DNA from: Streptomyces barringtoniae
Lineage (GTDB): Bacteria; Actinomycetota; Actinomycetes; Streptomycetales; Streptomycetaceae
Length of the DNA: 64,000 nt
Assembly: GCF_020819595.1 (NCBI RefSeq)
Contig: NZ_JAJHNP010000013.1
Coordinates: forward strand, 175,893 to 239,892
Reading direction: 5' to 3'
Of this stretch, positions 19,987 through 28,691 are shown piece after piece (within the stretch, counting starts at the first letter, position 1; each line of letters opens with the position of its first letter). A program made the translations under genes and the position numbers. Under the pieces are notes generated by a model, which saw only the letters and a list, made by a program, of their open reading frames with translations, was not told where the DNA came from and did not search any database.

Positions 19987-22370
19987 GCGGGCGGGCACGA
20001 CTGGCACTGTGCGCGGCCGCGGCCACGCTGATGGCGTCCAGCGCGCTGCTGCCCCTGGTGGCGGAGCCGACCTGGCTGCTGCAACTGGTCCCGCTGGTGG
20101 CCGTGCAGACCGGGGTGGGCGCGGCGGCCCGCCGGGTGCCGCTGGGCCGGCCGCTGACCGTGGCGGCGCAGGCGCTGGTCACCCTGGTGCTGCTGACCCT
20201 GGTCTTCGCCCGGGAGCACGCGGTCATCGGCCTGATCCCCGGCCCGGACGCCTTCCGGTACCTGGCCGACCTGCTCCAGCAGGGCTCGAACGACGTCAGC
20301 GAGTACGCGATACCGGCGCCGCTGACCGACGGCATCAAGCTGATGCTGATCGGTGGCGTGCTGCTGATCGGCCTGCTGGTGGACACGCTCGCGGTGACCT
20401 TCCGCAGCGCGGCCCCGGCCGGGCTGCCGCTGCTCGCGCTGTACTCCGTGGCCGCCGGGCTGTCCGACGGCGGGGCCGACTGGCTGTGGTTCCTGGTGGC
20501 GGCGGCCGGCTATCTGATGCTGCTGCTGGCGGAGGGCAGGGACCGGCTGGCGCAGTGGGGCCGGGTCTTCGGCGGTGCTCCGCGTTCCCCGGCCTCCCCG
20601 GAGGGCGACGCGGTTGCCCCGGTGCGCACCGGGCGCCGGATCGGCGCGGTCGCGCTCGGTGCGGCCCTGGTGGTGCCGCTCGTCCTGCCCGCGATGCAGG
20701 GAGGCCTGCTGGACACCGCCGGCACGGGCGTGGGGGTCGGCGACGGCAACGGCGGCACGATCTCCGCGGTGAACCCGCTGGTGTCGCTGCGCGACAGCCT
20801 GAACACGAACAACGACCGCCAGGTGCTGTCCGTCAAGACCAGCACGGACGACATCTCGGACCTGTATCTGCGGATCGTCTCCCTGGACGACTTCGACGGC
20901 ACCACCTGGAAACCGGCCCAGCGGCACATCGTGGGCGTGCCGACGCAGTTCCCCACGCCCATCGGTCTCGGCGGTGACGTCAAACGCGGCACGGTGACGA
21001 CCACGGTCACGGCGTCGGACTGGTACGCCCAGGACTGGCTGCCGATGCCGTATCCGCCGAGCGGTGTGAAGATCGGCGGCCGGTGGCGCTACGAGCCCGT
21101 CGGCATGACCCTGGTCGGGGACCGCGGCCAGACCACGCGTGGCGAGACCTACCAGGTGACCAGCCTGGACGTGCAGCCGACCGCCGAGCAGCTGTCCACC
21201 GCGCCGGAGCCGCCGGCGGCCCTGAAGCACGAGTACACGAAGGTGCCGTCCGCGCTGCCGAAGGTGGTGGCCAGGACCGCCAAGGAGATCACGGCGGGCG
21301 CGCGCAGCCACTACGAGGAGGCCGTCAAGCTCCAGGACTACTTCGCCGTCACGGGCGGCTTCCAGTACGACACCCAGGTCGAGGTCGGCCGCGGCCCCGA
21401 CGCCATCGCCAACTTCCTGAAGAAGAAGGAGGGCTTCTGCGTCCACTTCTCCTTCGCCATGGCGGCGATGGCCCGCACCCTCGGCATCCCGGCCCGGGTC
21501 GCGGTGGGCTTCGCGCCCGGTACCCCGCAGGCCGACGGCACGATCGCGGTGAACCAGAAGGACGCGCACGCCTGGCCCGAGCTGTACTTCGAGGGTGTGG
21601 GGTGGACGCGCTTCGAGCCGACCCCGACCCGCGGCACCATGCCGTCGTACACCCAGTCGGACACGCCCGGCACCTCGCTGCCGGACCAGGACCTGCCGTC
21701 GCACCAGTCGTCCGCGGCGCCCTCGGCGTCGGCCTCTTCCAGCCAGAGCTGCACGCCCGAGCTGGTCAAGCTGCAGGGCTGCGACACCGCGTCCGCCGCG
21801 GCGGCCCCGCCCAGCGGCGGCGGTGGCCCGGGCCCGTGGTGGTATCTGCTGATCGGTGCGGCCGCGCTGGTGGTCCTGGCGCTTCCGCTGTCGCCGCTGC
21901 TGTGGCGGATGCGGGTGCGCTCGGTGCGGCTCGGCGGGCACGCCCGGACCGAGCAGGGTGCGGCGGCACACACCCTGGGCGCCTGGCAGGAGTTGACGGA
22001 CAGCGCCTGGGACCACGGCATCGCGCCGGACGAGTCGCTGACCCCGCGGCGGGCGGCCGCGCGGATCGTCGAGCTGGGTCGGCTGGACCCGGCGACCGGG
22101 GCCGCGGTGCACCGGGTCGCGGACGCGGTGGAGCAGGTGCTGTACGCGCCCCGGCCGCGCCCGGTGGGGGGTACGGCGGCGGACGTGCGCCGGGTGATCG
22201 AGGGGCTGCGGGGCTCGGCGAGCACCGGCACGCGGCTGCGGGCGCTGTTCCTGCCCCGCTCGTCGGTGCATGTGCTGTGGGCGGTGTCGGCCCGCTGGTC
22301 GGCGCTCAGGGCGCGGGTGGCGGGGGCCCGGCCCGACGGTTTGCGGCGACCGTCGCAGCAGCAGGGCTGA
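19983..22370 (+). CDS. TgpA-type membrane transglutaminase-like protein
   Basis: This 795-residue protein has a DUF3488-type membrane block at the N-terminus (about six spans within residues 1-225) and an extracytoplasmic region containing a transglutaminase core. It closes with a single span (WWYLLIGAAALVVLALPLSPLLW) and a cytoplasmic DUF4129-like tail. The catalytic Cys lies in EGFCVHFSFAMAAMARTLGIPARV, and the His and Asp in KDAHAWPELYFEGVGWTRFEPTP. The likely role is protease or acyl-transfer chemistry on cell-surface proteins; the substrate is unknown. It is third in the MoxR operon and ends at a strong terminator. Confidence 0.93.
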   Translation: MSGRARLALCAAAATLMASSALLPLVAEPTWLLQLVPLVAVQTGVGAAARRVPLGRPLTVAAQALVTLVLLTLVFAREHAVIGLIPGPDAFRYLADLLQQGSNDVSEYAIPAPLTDGIKLMLIGGVLLIGLLVDTLAVTFRSAAPAGLPLLALYSVAAGLSDGGADWLWFLVAAAGYLMLLLAEGRDRLAQWGRVFGGAPRSPASPEGDAVAPVRTGRRIGAVALGAALVVPLVLPAMQGGLLDTAGTGVGVGDGNGGTISAVNPLVSLRDSLNTNNDRQVLSVKTSTDDISDLYLRIVSLDDFDGTTWKPAQRHIVGVPTQFPTPIGLGGDVKRGTVTTTVTASDWYAQDWLPMPYPPSGVKIGGRWRYEPVGMTLVGDRGQTTRGETYQVTSLDVQPTAEQLSTAPEPPAALKHEYTKVPSALPKVVARTAKEITAGARSHYEEAVKLQDYFAVTGGFQYDTQVEVGRGPDAIANFLKKKEGFCVHFSFAMAAMARTLGIPARVAVGFAPGTPQADGTIAVNQKDAHAWPELYFEGVGWTRFEPTPTRGTMPSYTQSDTPGTSLPDQDLPSHQSSAAPSASASSSQSCTPELVKLQGCDTASAAAAPPSGGGGPGPWWYLLIGAAALVVLALPLSPLLWRMRVRSVRLGGHARTEQGAAAHTLGAWQELTDSAWDHGIAPDESLTPRRAAARIVELGRLDPATGAAVHRVADAVEQVLYAPRPRPVGGTAADVRRVIEGLRGSASTGTRLRALFLPRSSVHVLWAVSARWSALRARVAGARPDGLRRPSQQQG

Positions 22371-22374
22371 GAGC

Positions 22375-22417
22375 ACGGGTGAGGGGCGACCACCGGCGGT
22401 GGTCGCCCCTCACCCGT
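22375..22417. terminator. Strong bidirectional terminator hairpin
   Basis: A perfect 20-bp inverted repeat (22375-22394 and 22398-22417) with a 3-base loop ggc. The arm reads acgggtgaggggcgaccacc. It lies between the converging transglutaminase and DUF3040 genes, so it can stop transcription from both sides. Confidence 0.92.
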
Positions 22418-22457
22418 TGTCTGTCGTCGTCGCCGCGTCCGCGGGAACGACCGGAGG

Positions 22458-22844
22458 TCAGTGGCCCTGTTCGTCCCGGCGGCGCTGCCAGCGCTCCTCG
22501 ATCCGCTCCATCATGGAACGCTTCGGCCGCACCTGGCGATGGACGGCACCCGCCGCGGGCTGCTCGCCCGGCTTCGGGGCCTTGCGCCAGCCGGTGACGG
22601 CGAGTACGGCACAGCCCAGCATGACGAGGAAACCCACCACGCTGACCCAGATCAGCTGCATGACCATTCCGGTCATGAGGAGAGCGATACCAATGAGGAA
22701 GCCCGCAACCGCCTGGTAGACCCGCCGCCGGGTGTACGTCCGCAGCCCGTTTCCCTCAAGCGCTGACGCGAACTTGGGATCTTCGGCGTACAGCGCTCGC
22801 TCCATCTGCTCGAGCATGCGCTGCTCGTGCTCCGAGAGCGGCAC
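22458..22844 (-). CDS. DUF3040 membrane protein
   Basis: This is a 128-residue actinobacterial DUF3040 protein. The family head MPLSEHEQRMLEQMERALYAEDPKFASAL is exact in style. Two closely spaced hydrophobic segments follow (about 45-62 VAGFLIGIALLMTGMVMQ and 65-85 IWVSVVGFLVMLGCAVLAVTG), then a basic tail. Its function is unknown. It is convergent with the transglutaminase gene and separated by about 280 bases from the methyltransferase upstream, so it probably has its own promoter. Confidence 0.92.
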   Translation of the reverse strand: MPLSEHEQRMLEQMERALYAEDPKFASALEGNGLRTYTRRRVYQAVAGFLIGIALLMTGMVMQLIWVSVVGFLVMLGCAVLAVTGWRKAPKPGEQPAAGAVHRQVRPKRSMMERIEERWQRRRDEQGH

Positions 22845-23121
22845 GGAGTCCTCCTCATCGTGCAGTCGCCGGGGCGACCCGGGGGGTCCCTTCAGGATAG
22901 GCAGGGAATCGCCCCCGTGAAACCCGCCCCTCTACGCCAATTGGCCAACCGGAATCCGCCATGGCCGTCCCGGCTCGCTGAGGCTTCCATTCCCCGGCGG
23001 CCGACCCGTCATGCCGGGTGGTGTACCTCGATCATACGGCGCAAACCCCTCGATCGGGGGTCTTGTGGCGTACTCCATCCGCCGCCGAGGCCCTGATCAG
23101 CGGCGGGTCACGGTCGTCCGC

Positions 23122-23892
23122 TCAGGCCTCCGCGGCGCCCGGCGTCTCACCGAGCACATGCAGCTGCGTGGCGACGGAGTGGAACGCGGGCTGCTCGGCC
23201 GCGGCGGCCTCCAGCTTGAGGAGCGCGTCCAGGGCACCGGGCTCGGTGTCCACGAGGACGCCGGGGACCAGGTCGGCGAAGACCCGCACGCCGTGCACGG
23301 CGCCGACCTCCAGGCCCGCGCCCTCCACCAGGGTGGTGAGCTGCTCGGCGGTGAACCGGCGCGGCATCGGGTCGCCGGCGCCCCAGCGGCCCTCGGGGTC
23401 CTGCAGTGCCTGCCGGGCCTCGGTGAAGTGGCCGGCGAGGGCGCGGGCGAGCACGGCGCCGCCGAGGCCGGCGGCGAGCAGGCTGAGGACACCCTCGGAG
23501 CGCAGCGCGGCGACGGCGTTGCGGACGCCCTCGGCCGGGTCGTCCACGTACTCCAGGACGCCGTGGCACAGCACGACGTCGTAGCCACCTCGCTCGACCA
23601 CGTCGAACAGGCCGTGCGCGTCGCCCTGGACGCCCCGGACGCGGTCGGCGACGCCGGCCTCGGCGGCCCGGCGCTCCAGCGCGAACAGCGCGTTGGGGCT
23701 GGGGTCGACGACGGTGACGCGATGGCCGAGCCGGGCGACGGGCACGGCGAAGTTGCCGCTGCCGCCTCCGGTGTCGAGGACGTCCAGCGACTCCCGGCCC
23801 GTGGCCTTGACCCGGCGGTCGAGGGCGTCCTGGAGGACCTCCCAGACCACGGCGGTACGCAGGGAGGCGCGGGGGCGCATCGGGTCCGACAC
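23122..23892 (-). CDS. Class I SAM-dependent methyltransferase
   Basis: This is a 256-residue methyltransferase of unknown substrate. The SAM-binding motif I is LDVLDTGGGSGNFAVPVARLGHRVTVVDPSP; the post-I acidic end and motif II (YDVVLCHGVLEYVDDPAEGV) are clear. The C-terminal half is Ala/Gly-rich. The GTG start gives MSDPMRPRASLRTAV. The gene is alone, with gaps of over 160 bases on both sides. The related SmtA/CmoM-type family includes RNA and small-molecule enzymes, so the target cannot be named. Confidence 0.88.
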   Translation of the reverse strand: MSDPMRPRASLRTAVVWEVLQDALDRRVKATGRESLDVLDTGGGSGNFAVPVARLGHRVTVVDPSPNALFALERRAAEAGVADRVRGVQGDAHGLFDVVERGGYDVVLCHGVLEYVDDPAEGVRNAVAALRSEGVLSLLAAGLGGAVLARALAGHFTEARQALQDPEGRWGAGDPMPRRFTAEQLTTLVEGAGLEVGAVHGVRVFADLVPGVLVDTEPGALDALLKLEAAAAEQPAFHSVATQLHVLGETPGAAEA

Positions 23893-24058
23893 GGCAGTTG
23901 ACTCCTCGGCAGGGCGGAAGACTGAAGGCTTCAGACGTCCTCCACCCTATTGCCTTTGCTGCCGTACCCGGTCACCGCGGGCGGGTACCGCCGTCCGCGT
24001 CTCGCACGCCGGACAACCCTTCCGTCCGCTCGCCCGCGGGGCCGCTCCGAGCCGGTGG

Positions 24059-24622
24059 TCAGCCCGCGTCCGGAAGGTCACCGCGCGCTCTCGGACCGTC
24101 CGGTTCTCCGGGGTCCTGGCGGGGCTGGGGCAGGACCGGCTGGAGGACGAGCATCCGCTCGACGATGCGCAGGAACATCGCCACGTCCCGTATCAGGTCG
24201 TCGGCGTCGCGGCGGCTCGCCGCGCCCTGGATGCCGGCCTCGGCGCGGGCGCGGCGGGCGGCGCCGGAGGCGAACAGCGCGCTCCACTCGGTCAGTTCGG
24301 GGGTGATCTCGGGCAGTACCTCCCAGGCGCTGCGGATCCGGGTGCGGCGGCGCGGGGAGGTCTCGGGACGGCCGCGGGCGGCAAGCACGGCGGCGGCGGT
24401 GCGCAGGGCGGCGAGGTGGGCCGTCGCATAGCGCTCGTTCGGTGTTTCCAGGACGGTGGCCTCGTCCAGTGCGGCGCGGGCCTGGGCGAGCAGGTCGAGG
24501 GCGGCGGGCGGGGCCGTGGTCCGGCGGAGCACGGGGTGCACGTCGCTCGCCGGGCCGGTCAGTGAGGGGGCAGGGCCGGTGGCGCGGCGCCGGCGGGCGG
24601 CGGCTGCGGACGGGTTGGCCAT
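24059..24622 (-). CDS. SAV_6107-type HEPN domain protein
   Basis: This is a 187-residue protein of the actinobacterial SAV_6107 HEPN group. HEPN domains are all-helical and many are RNases or RNA-binding toxins. The segment NERYATAHLAALRTAA contains Arg64 and His69 spaced as R-x4-H, the motif of catalytically active HEPN RNases. An Arg/Ala-rich disordered head (1-40) precedes the domain, and a Pro/Arg-rich tail follows. No antitoxin-like gene is adjacent; the neighbour upstream is the divergent ABC operon. RNase activity is inferred from the motif only. Confidence 0.8.
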   Translation of the reverse strand: MANPSAAAARRRRATGPAPSLTGPASDVHPVLRRTTAPPAALDLLAQARAALDEATVLETPNERYATAHLAALRTAAAVLAARGRPETSPRRRTRIRSAWEVLPEITPELTEWSALFASGAARRARAEAGIQGAASRRDADDLIRDVAMFLRIVERMLVLQPVLPQPRQDPGEPDGPRARGDLPDAG

Positions 24623-24745
24623 GACGAACCTCCTGTCGTCTGGGTGACGGCACGGGTGCCGTATGTGCCCATCGTGAGGTATGGCACTGACAATCCGTTC
24701 TGACCTGGGGCTTTGCCTCGATCGTAGTTTCGGGCGTATTTTTGC

Positions 24746-24759
24746 ACTGACCAGTCAGT
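24746..24759. promoter_or_regulatory. Palindromic TetR-type operator
   Basis: ACTGAC-CA-GTCAGT is a 6+2+6 palindrome 29 bases ahead of the ABC ATPase start. It lies in the divergent gap between the HEPN gene and the ABC/YhgE/TetR operon. The spacing and sequence resemble operators of TetR repressors. The TetR gene at the end of the operon is the natural candidate, giving autoregulation. Confidence 0.6.
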
Positions 24760-24787
24760 TCAAAAACACGAAGCCGCAGGGGGGCTT

Positions 24788-25570
24788 GTGAACGGCGTGC
24801 ACGTCAAGGCCGAGGGCCTTGGCCTCAAGGGACCGCGGGGGTGGGCCTTCCGCGGCGTCACCCTCGACGCGGAGCCCGGCTCACTCATCGCGATCGAGGG
24901 ACCGTCCGGCTCCGGGCGCACGTGCCTGCTGCTCGCACTCACGGGACGGATGAAGCCCACCGCGGGCACGGCCACCGTCGGCGGTTTCCGGCTCCCGAGG
25001 CACATGGCCCGGCTGCGCCGGGTCAGCGCGGTGGCCAACGTGGCCGGGGTGACCGATCTGGAGCCGGCCCTGACCGTCGGCGAGCACCTGCGCGAACGGG
25101 CCCTGCTGCAGAGCCGTTTCGGCGACTCCCTGCGCGAACTGCTGCGCCCGCGCACCCAGCGCGTGTACGAGGCACGGCTGCGCGTCGACGCGGCCCTGGC
25201 CGCCGCCGGGCTCGACCTGGAAACGCTGCCCAAGGGCTCCCGGACGGCCGTGCGCGACCTGGAGCGGCCGCAGGAACTGCGCCTGTCCATCGCCCTGGCG
25301 CTGCTCGGCAGCCCCGGACTGCTCGGCGTCGACGACATCGACACCAAGCTGTCGGACGCCGAACGCGCCGACCTGTGGGATCTGCTGCGCTCGCTCACGC
25401 GGGCGGGGACGACGGTGGCGGTCGTCTGCCGCACGGCCCCCGGCGACTGCGTCGTCGTACCGACCCAGTCAAGGGACACGGGCGCGCAGGCCGGCACGGG
25501 CGGCGGGAGCGGGAAGGGCGACCCGCACGCAAAGAGCGATCCGAAGGAGGACGTCGATGCGCTCGCCTAG
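24788..25570 (+). CDS. ABC-type ATP-binding protein with degenerate signature
   Basis: This is a 260-residue P-loop protein that is probably the ATPase partner of the downstream YhgE/Pip membrane protein. Walker A is GPSGSGRT (38-45), with Arg in place of the usual Lys. Where LSGGQ is expected there is DLERPQ (157-162). Walker B is LLGVDDID (178-185), with no catalytic Glu directly after the Asp. A Gly/Lys/Asp-rich tail ends it. The GTG start follows caggggggctt. These changes suggest weak or regulatory ATP hydrolysis. It overlaps the next gene by 14 bases. Confidence 0.82.
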   Translation: MNGVHVKAEGLGLKGPRGWAFRGVTLDAEPGSLIAIEGPSGSGRTCLLLALTGRMKPTAGTATVGGFRLPRHMARLRRVSAVANVAGVTDLEPALTVGEHLRERALLQSRFGDSLRELLRPRTQRVYEARLRVDAALAAAGLDLETLPKGSRTAVRDLERPQELRLSIALALLGSPGLLGVDDIDTKLSDAERADLWDLLRSLTRAGTTVAVVCRTAPGDCVVVPTQSRDTGAQAGTGGGSGKGDPHAKSDPKEDVDALA

Positions 25571-27641
25571 GCTGGCCGCGCTCGAGCTGAGGCGCTTCGG
25601 CCGCGGGCGGCTGCCGCGCGCCGCCCTGGTCGCGCTGCTCGTGCTGCCGCTGCTCTACGGCGCCCTGTACCTGTGGTCCTTCTGGGACCCGTACGGCCGT
25701 CTGGACCGCATCCCGGTGGCCCTGGTGAACGACGACAAGGGCGCCACCACGGGCGGGAAGAGGATCAGCGCCGGCGACGACATCGTGGACGGACTGCGCG
25801 ACAGCCGGAGCTTCGAGTGGCACGAGGTGAGCGACGAGGAGGCCCGCGAGGGCGTCGAGAACGGCACGTACTACCTGTCGCTGACGATGCCGGCGGACCT
25901 CAGCCGGCGGATCGCCTCCAGCTCCGGCGACTCCCCGGAGACCGGCGCCCTTCAGGTGCGCACCAACGACGCGAACAACTACATCGTCGGCCAGATCTCC
26001 CGGACCGTCTTCCACGAGGTCCGCTCGGCCGCCTCCGCCAAGGCCTCCCGGACCTTCCTGGACAAGATCTTCGTCTCGTTCTCCGACATCCACGACAAGA
26101 CCGTCACGGCCGCAGAGGGCGCCGACCGGCTGAACACCGGCATAGGGAAGGCCGAGAAGGGCTCGAAGAACCTGGCCGACGGGCTGAAGGACGCCAAGAG
26201 CGGCAGCGGCAAGCTGGCCAAGGGCCTGAAGAAGCTGAACACGGGCGCCGGTGACCTCCAGGACGGCTCCCGCGGGGTCGCCGACGGCACCCAGGCGCTC
26301 GCCGACAAGGTAGACGGCGTCCACGACAAGGCAGGTCCCTACCTCAAGGACAACGAGAAGACCATCGGGGACACCGCGCGCCTGGTCGCCGACTCGGCCA
26401 GGACCGTCAAGGACAACCTCGACGTCCTGGTGAAGCTCGCCCCGGGCGCCGCGAAGACCGCCCACACGAACTCCGCCGTCCTGGAGGAGATCTACAAGGC
26501 GCGCTGCGAGACCGCGGCCGTTCCCGACCCGTACTGCCCCCAGCTGAAGCGGGCCAAGACGGCCGCCGCCGAGGTGGCCACCGTCGCCGACGACCTCAAC
26601 ACGCTGATCGCGGACCAGGACGGCGACCTGAAGACGATGCGGGACAACCTCGGCACCCTCCAGAAACAGGCCACGGCCCTCGAAAAGCGCGCACCGCACC
26701 TGTACGAGGACGTCGAGGACGCCGTCAAGAAGATCGACAAGCTGAACGCCGGCGCCCAGAAGGTCGCCGACGGCGCCAAGAAGCTGCACACCGGGCTCGG
26801 TACCGCACAGACCGCCGCGACCACGCTGGACAGCGGCATCGGGACGGCCGCGTCGGGCGCCACGACCCTGAACGGCGGCCTGTACAAGCTGTCCGACGGC
26901 TCCGGAAAGCTCGCCGGCGGACTGCACGACGGCGCCGGGAAGATCCCGGACTACGACAAGAAGGACCGCGACCGGCGCACCGGCGTGATGGCCGACCCGG
27001 TCCAGCTGGCCTCGCACGACCTGCACAAGGCGCCGAACTACGGCACCGGATTCGCCCCGTACTTCATCCCGCTGTCCCTGTGGGTGGGCGCGATGGTCGC
27101 CTACATGCTCATCCCGCCGCTCAACCGGCGTGCCCTGGCGGCCGGTTCGCCGGCCTGGCGGATCGCGCTCGCCGGCTGGCTGCCGGTGGTCGCCGTGGGC
27201 GTGCTCCAGGTGGCCGCGCTGATGGCCGTACTGCACTGGGCGATCGGTCTGCAGATGCTCCGCGCGGCCGGCACCATCGGCTTCCTGTGTCTGGTCACGG
27301 CGTGCTTCGGGGCGATCGTGCAATGGCTGAACGCCCGCTTCGGCGCGGCCGGCCGGATCCTGGTGCTCGCGCTGCTCATGCTCCAGCTGACCTCGGCGGG
27401 CGGCACCTACCCGGTGCAGACCAGCCCGGGCTTCTTCAACGCGATCCACCCGTTCCTGCCGATGAGCTACATCGTGGAGGCGCTGCGCCGGCTGATCACC
27501 GGCGGCGGGCTCGGCCCGGTCTGGCAGGCGTGCGGTGTGCTGACCGCGTTCACCGCGGGCGCGCTCGCGCTGACCGCCCTCGCGGCCCGACGCCGCCAGG
27601 TGTGGACCCTGGACCGGCTGCACCCGGAGCTTAGCCTGTGA
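25557..27641 (+). CDS. YhgE/Pip family membrane protein
   Basis: This 694-residue protein has one N-terminal span (about 22-42), a long extracytoplasmic region, and five spans at the C-terminus (from about 505). That is the ABC-2-like layout of YhgE/Pip proteins, related to phage-infection proteins and type VII export factors such as EsaA. The extracytoplasmic part is full of heptad-like Ala/Gly/Leu/Lys repeats (DGLKDAKSGSGKLAKGLKKLNTGAGDL) that form a long coiled stalk. A strong AAGGAGG precedes the ATG. It overlaps the ATPase gene and runs into the TetR gene. Small-molecule or peptide export is a guess. Confidence 0.9.
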   Translation: MRSPRLAALELRRFGRGRLPRAALVALLVLPLLYGALYLWSFWDPYGRLDRIPVALVNDDKGATTGGKRISAGDDIVDGLRDSRSFEWHEVSDEEAREGVENGTYYLSLTMPADLSRRIASSSGDSPETGALQVRTNDANNYIVGQISRTVFHEVRSAASAKASRTFLDKIFVSFSDIHDKTVTAAEGADRLNTGIGKAEKGSKNLADGLKDAKSGSGKLAKGLKKLNTGAGDLQDGSRGVADGTQALADKVDGVHDKAGPYLKDNEKTIGDTARLVADSARTVKDNLDVLVKLAPGAAKTAHTNSAVLEEIYKARCETAAVPDPYCPQLKRAKTAAAEVATVADDLNTLIADQDGDLKTMRDNLGTLQKQATALEKRAPHLYEDVEDAVKKIDKLNAGAQKVADGAKKLHTGLGTAQTAATTLDSGIGTAASGATTLNGGLYKLSDGSGKLAGGLHDGAGKIPDYDKKDRDRRTGVMADPVQLASHDLHKAPNYGTGFAPYFIPLSLWVGAMVAYMLIPPLNRRALAAGSPAWRIALAGWLPVVAVGVLQVAALMAVLHWAIGLQMLRAAGTIGFLCLVTACFGAIVQWLNARFGAAGRILVLALLMLQLTSAGGTYPVQTSPGFFNAIHPFLPMSYIVEALRRLITGGGLGPVWQACGVLTAFTAGALALTALAARRRQVWTLDRLHPELSL

Positions 27642-27688
27642 TCGAGAGGGAGGCCCCGCACGCGCGCGTACCTGTGAGAATCAGGGCC

Positions 27689-28318
27689 ATGGAAAGCAGC
27701 AGCGCCAGGTCCGGCGGCAGCACGCGCCGCGAGGCCACCCGGCAGAAGCTCTACGAGGCGGCCGTCACGCTCATCGCCGAGCAGGGCTTCTCCGCCACCA
27801 CGGTGGACGAGATCGCGGAGCGGGCGGGGGTCGCGAAGGGGACGGTCTACTACAACTTCGCGAGCAAGTCGGTCCTCTTCGAGGAGTTGCTGCGGCACGG
27901 GGTGGGCCTGCTCACCGCCTCTCTGCAGGAGGCGGCGGAGCGGACCGCGCGGGCCGGCGGCAGCAGGGTGGACGCACTGGACGCGATGGTCCGCGCGGGC
28001 CTGGTCTTCATCGACCGCTACCCGGCCTTCACCCAGCTGTACGTGGCCGAGCTGTGGCGCACCAACCGGGCCTGGCAGTCCACGCTGATGGTGGTCCGGC
28101 AGGAGGCCGTCGCGGTGGTCGAGCAGGTGCTGCGCGAGGGTGTGGCGGCCGGAGAGTTCAGCGACGAGATCGACGTCCAGCTGACGGCGGCCGCGCTGGT
28201 CGGCATGGTCCTGGTGGCCGCGCTGGACTGGAAGTCCTTCCAGCCGGAGCGGTCCCTCGACGACGTCCACGCGGCCCTGTCGCGGCTGCTGCAGGGGCGC
28301 GTGAGCGGCAAGGGCTGA
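27689..28318 (+). CDS. TetR-family transcriptional repressor
   Basis: This 209-residue regulator has an N-terminal TetR helix-turn-helix (LYEAAVTLIAEQGFSATTVDEIAERAGVAKGTVYYNFASKSVLFEELL). The ligand-binding C-terminal half carries two hydrophobic helices (LTAAALVGMVLVAALDW). A GTG at 27638, overlapping the YhgE stop, would add 17 residues. The ATG at 27689 is preferred because the extra segment is not conserved-looking. As the last gene of the ABC/YhgE operon it probably binds the palindrome ahead of the first gene and is released by an exported substrate. Confidence 0.9.
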   Translation: MESSSARSGGSTRREATRQKLYEAAVTLIAEQGFSATTVDEIAERAGVAKGTVYYNFASKSVLFEELLRHGVGLLTASLQEAAERTARAGGSRVDALDAMVRAGLVFIDRYPAFTQLYVAELWRTNRAWQSTLMVVRQEAVAVVEQVLREGVAAGEFSDEIDVQLTAAALVGMVLVAALDWKSFQPERSLDDVHAALSRLLQGRVSGKG

Positions 28319-28328
28319 GCACGTACGA

Positions 28329-28364
28329 GGAGGGCGCCGGTCCGCTGCCGGACCGGCGCCCTCC
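28329..28364 (+). terminator. Terminator of the ABC/YhgE/TetR operon
   Basis: A perfect 16-bp stem (ggagggcgccggtccg) with loop ctgc, 10 bases after the TetR stop. There is no T-run, as is usual for Streptomyces terminators. Confidence 0.88.
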
Positions 28365-28691
28365 CACTCCCCCGTACTCCCCCTGTGGTCCCCCGTGGGT
28401 GGTCGTCCCCGGGTCCCCCGGCTCGCTTCCGCCGACGGATCGGCGGAAGGAGCGGCCGGGTGGCGGGCGCCGTTCCGCCGCCCCGTGTCGGCGGTGCCGG
28501 GCCGCGCCCCCTTGCCGTGCCTCCACTGTCCCGTTCGCCGAGGCCGCGGCCCATCCGTGCGCGTACTCATCTCGCGGCCTGAGTACGGATACTCAGCCGT
28601 GCGCACGCGTGCCCACGCTTCCGGCCTGCCTCGCGGGCACCCCGGCCTCCCGCGGGGCGGGTTGTCAGTGGCGGTCGATAAAGTCGCAGAC
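28365..28691 (+). other. Gene-free leader before the FAD oxidoreductase
   Basis: About 330 bases without a convincing gene. The open frame of the downstream oxidoreductase extends back through it, but codon use is poor. It includes gcggcctgagtacggatact, which is less GC-rich, and ttgtcagtggcggtcgataa just ahead of the start, where a promoter could lie. Nothing else was recognised. Confidence 0.4.

Noticed and set aside
19338..22376. 1012-residue minus-strand open frame
   Set aside because: It lies wholly antisense to the DUF58 and transglutaminase genes, is rich in Arg/His/Gly, has no domain, and is a product of high GC.
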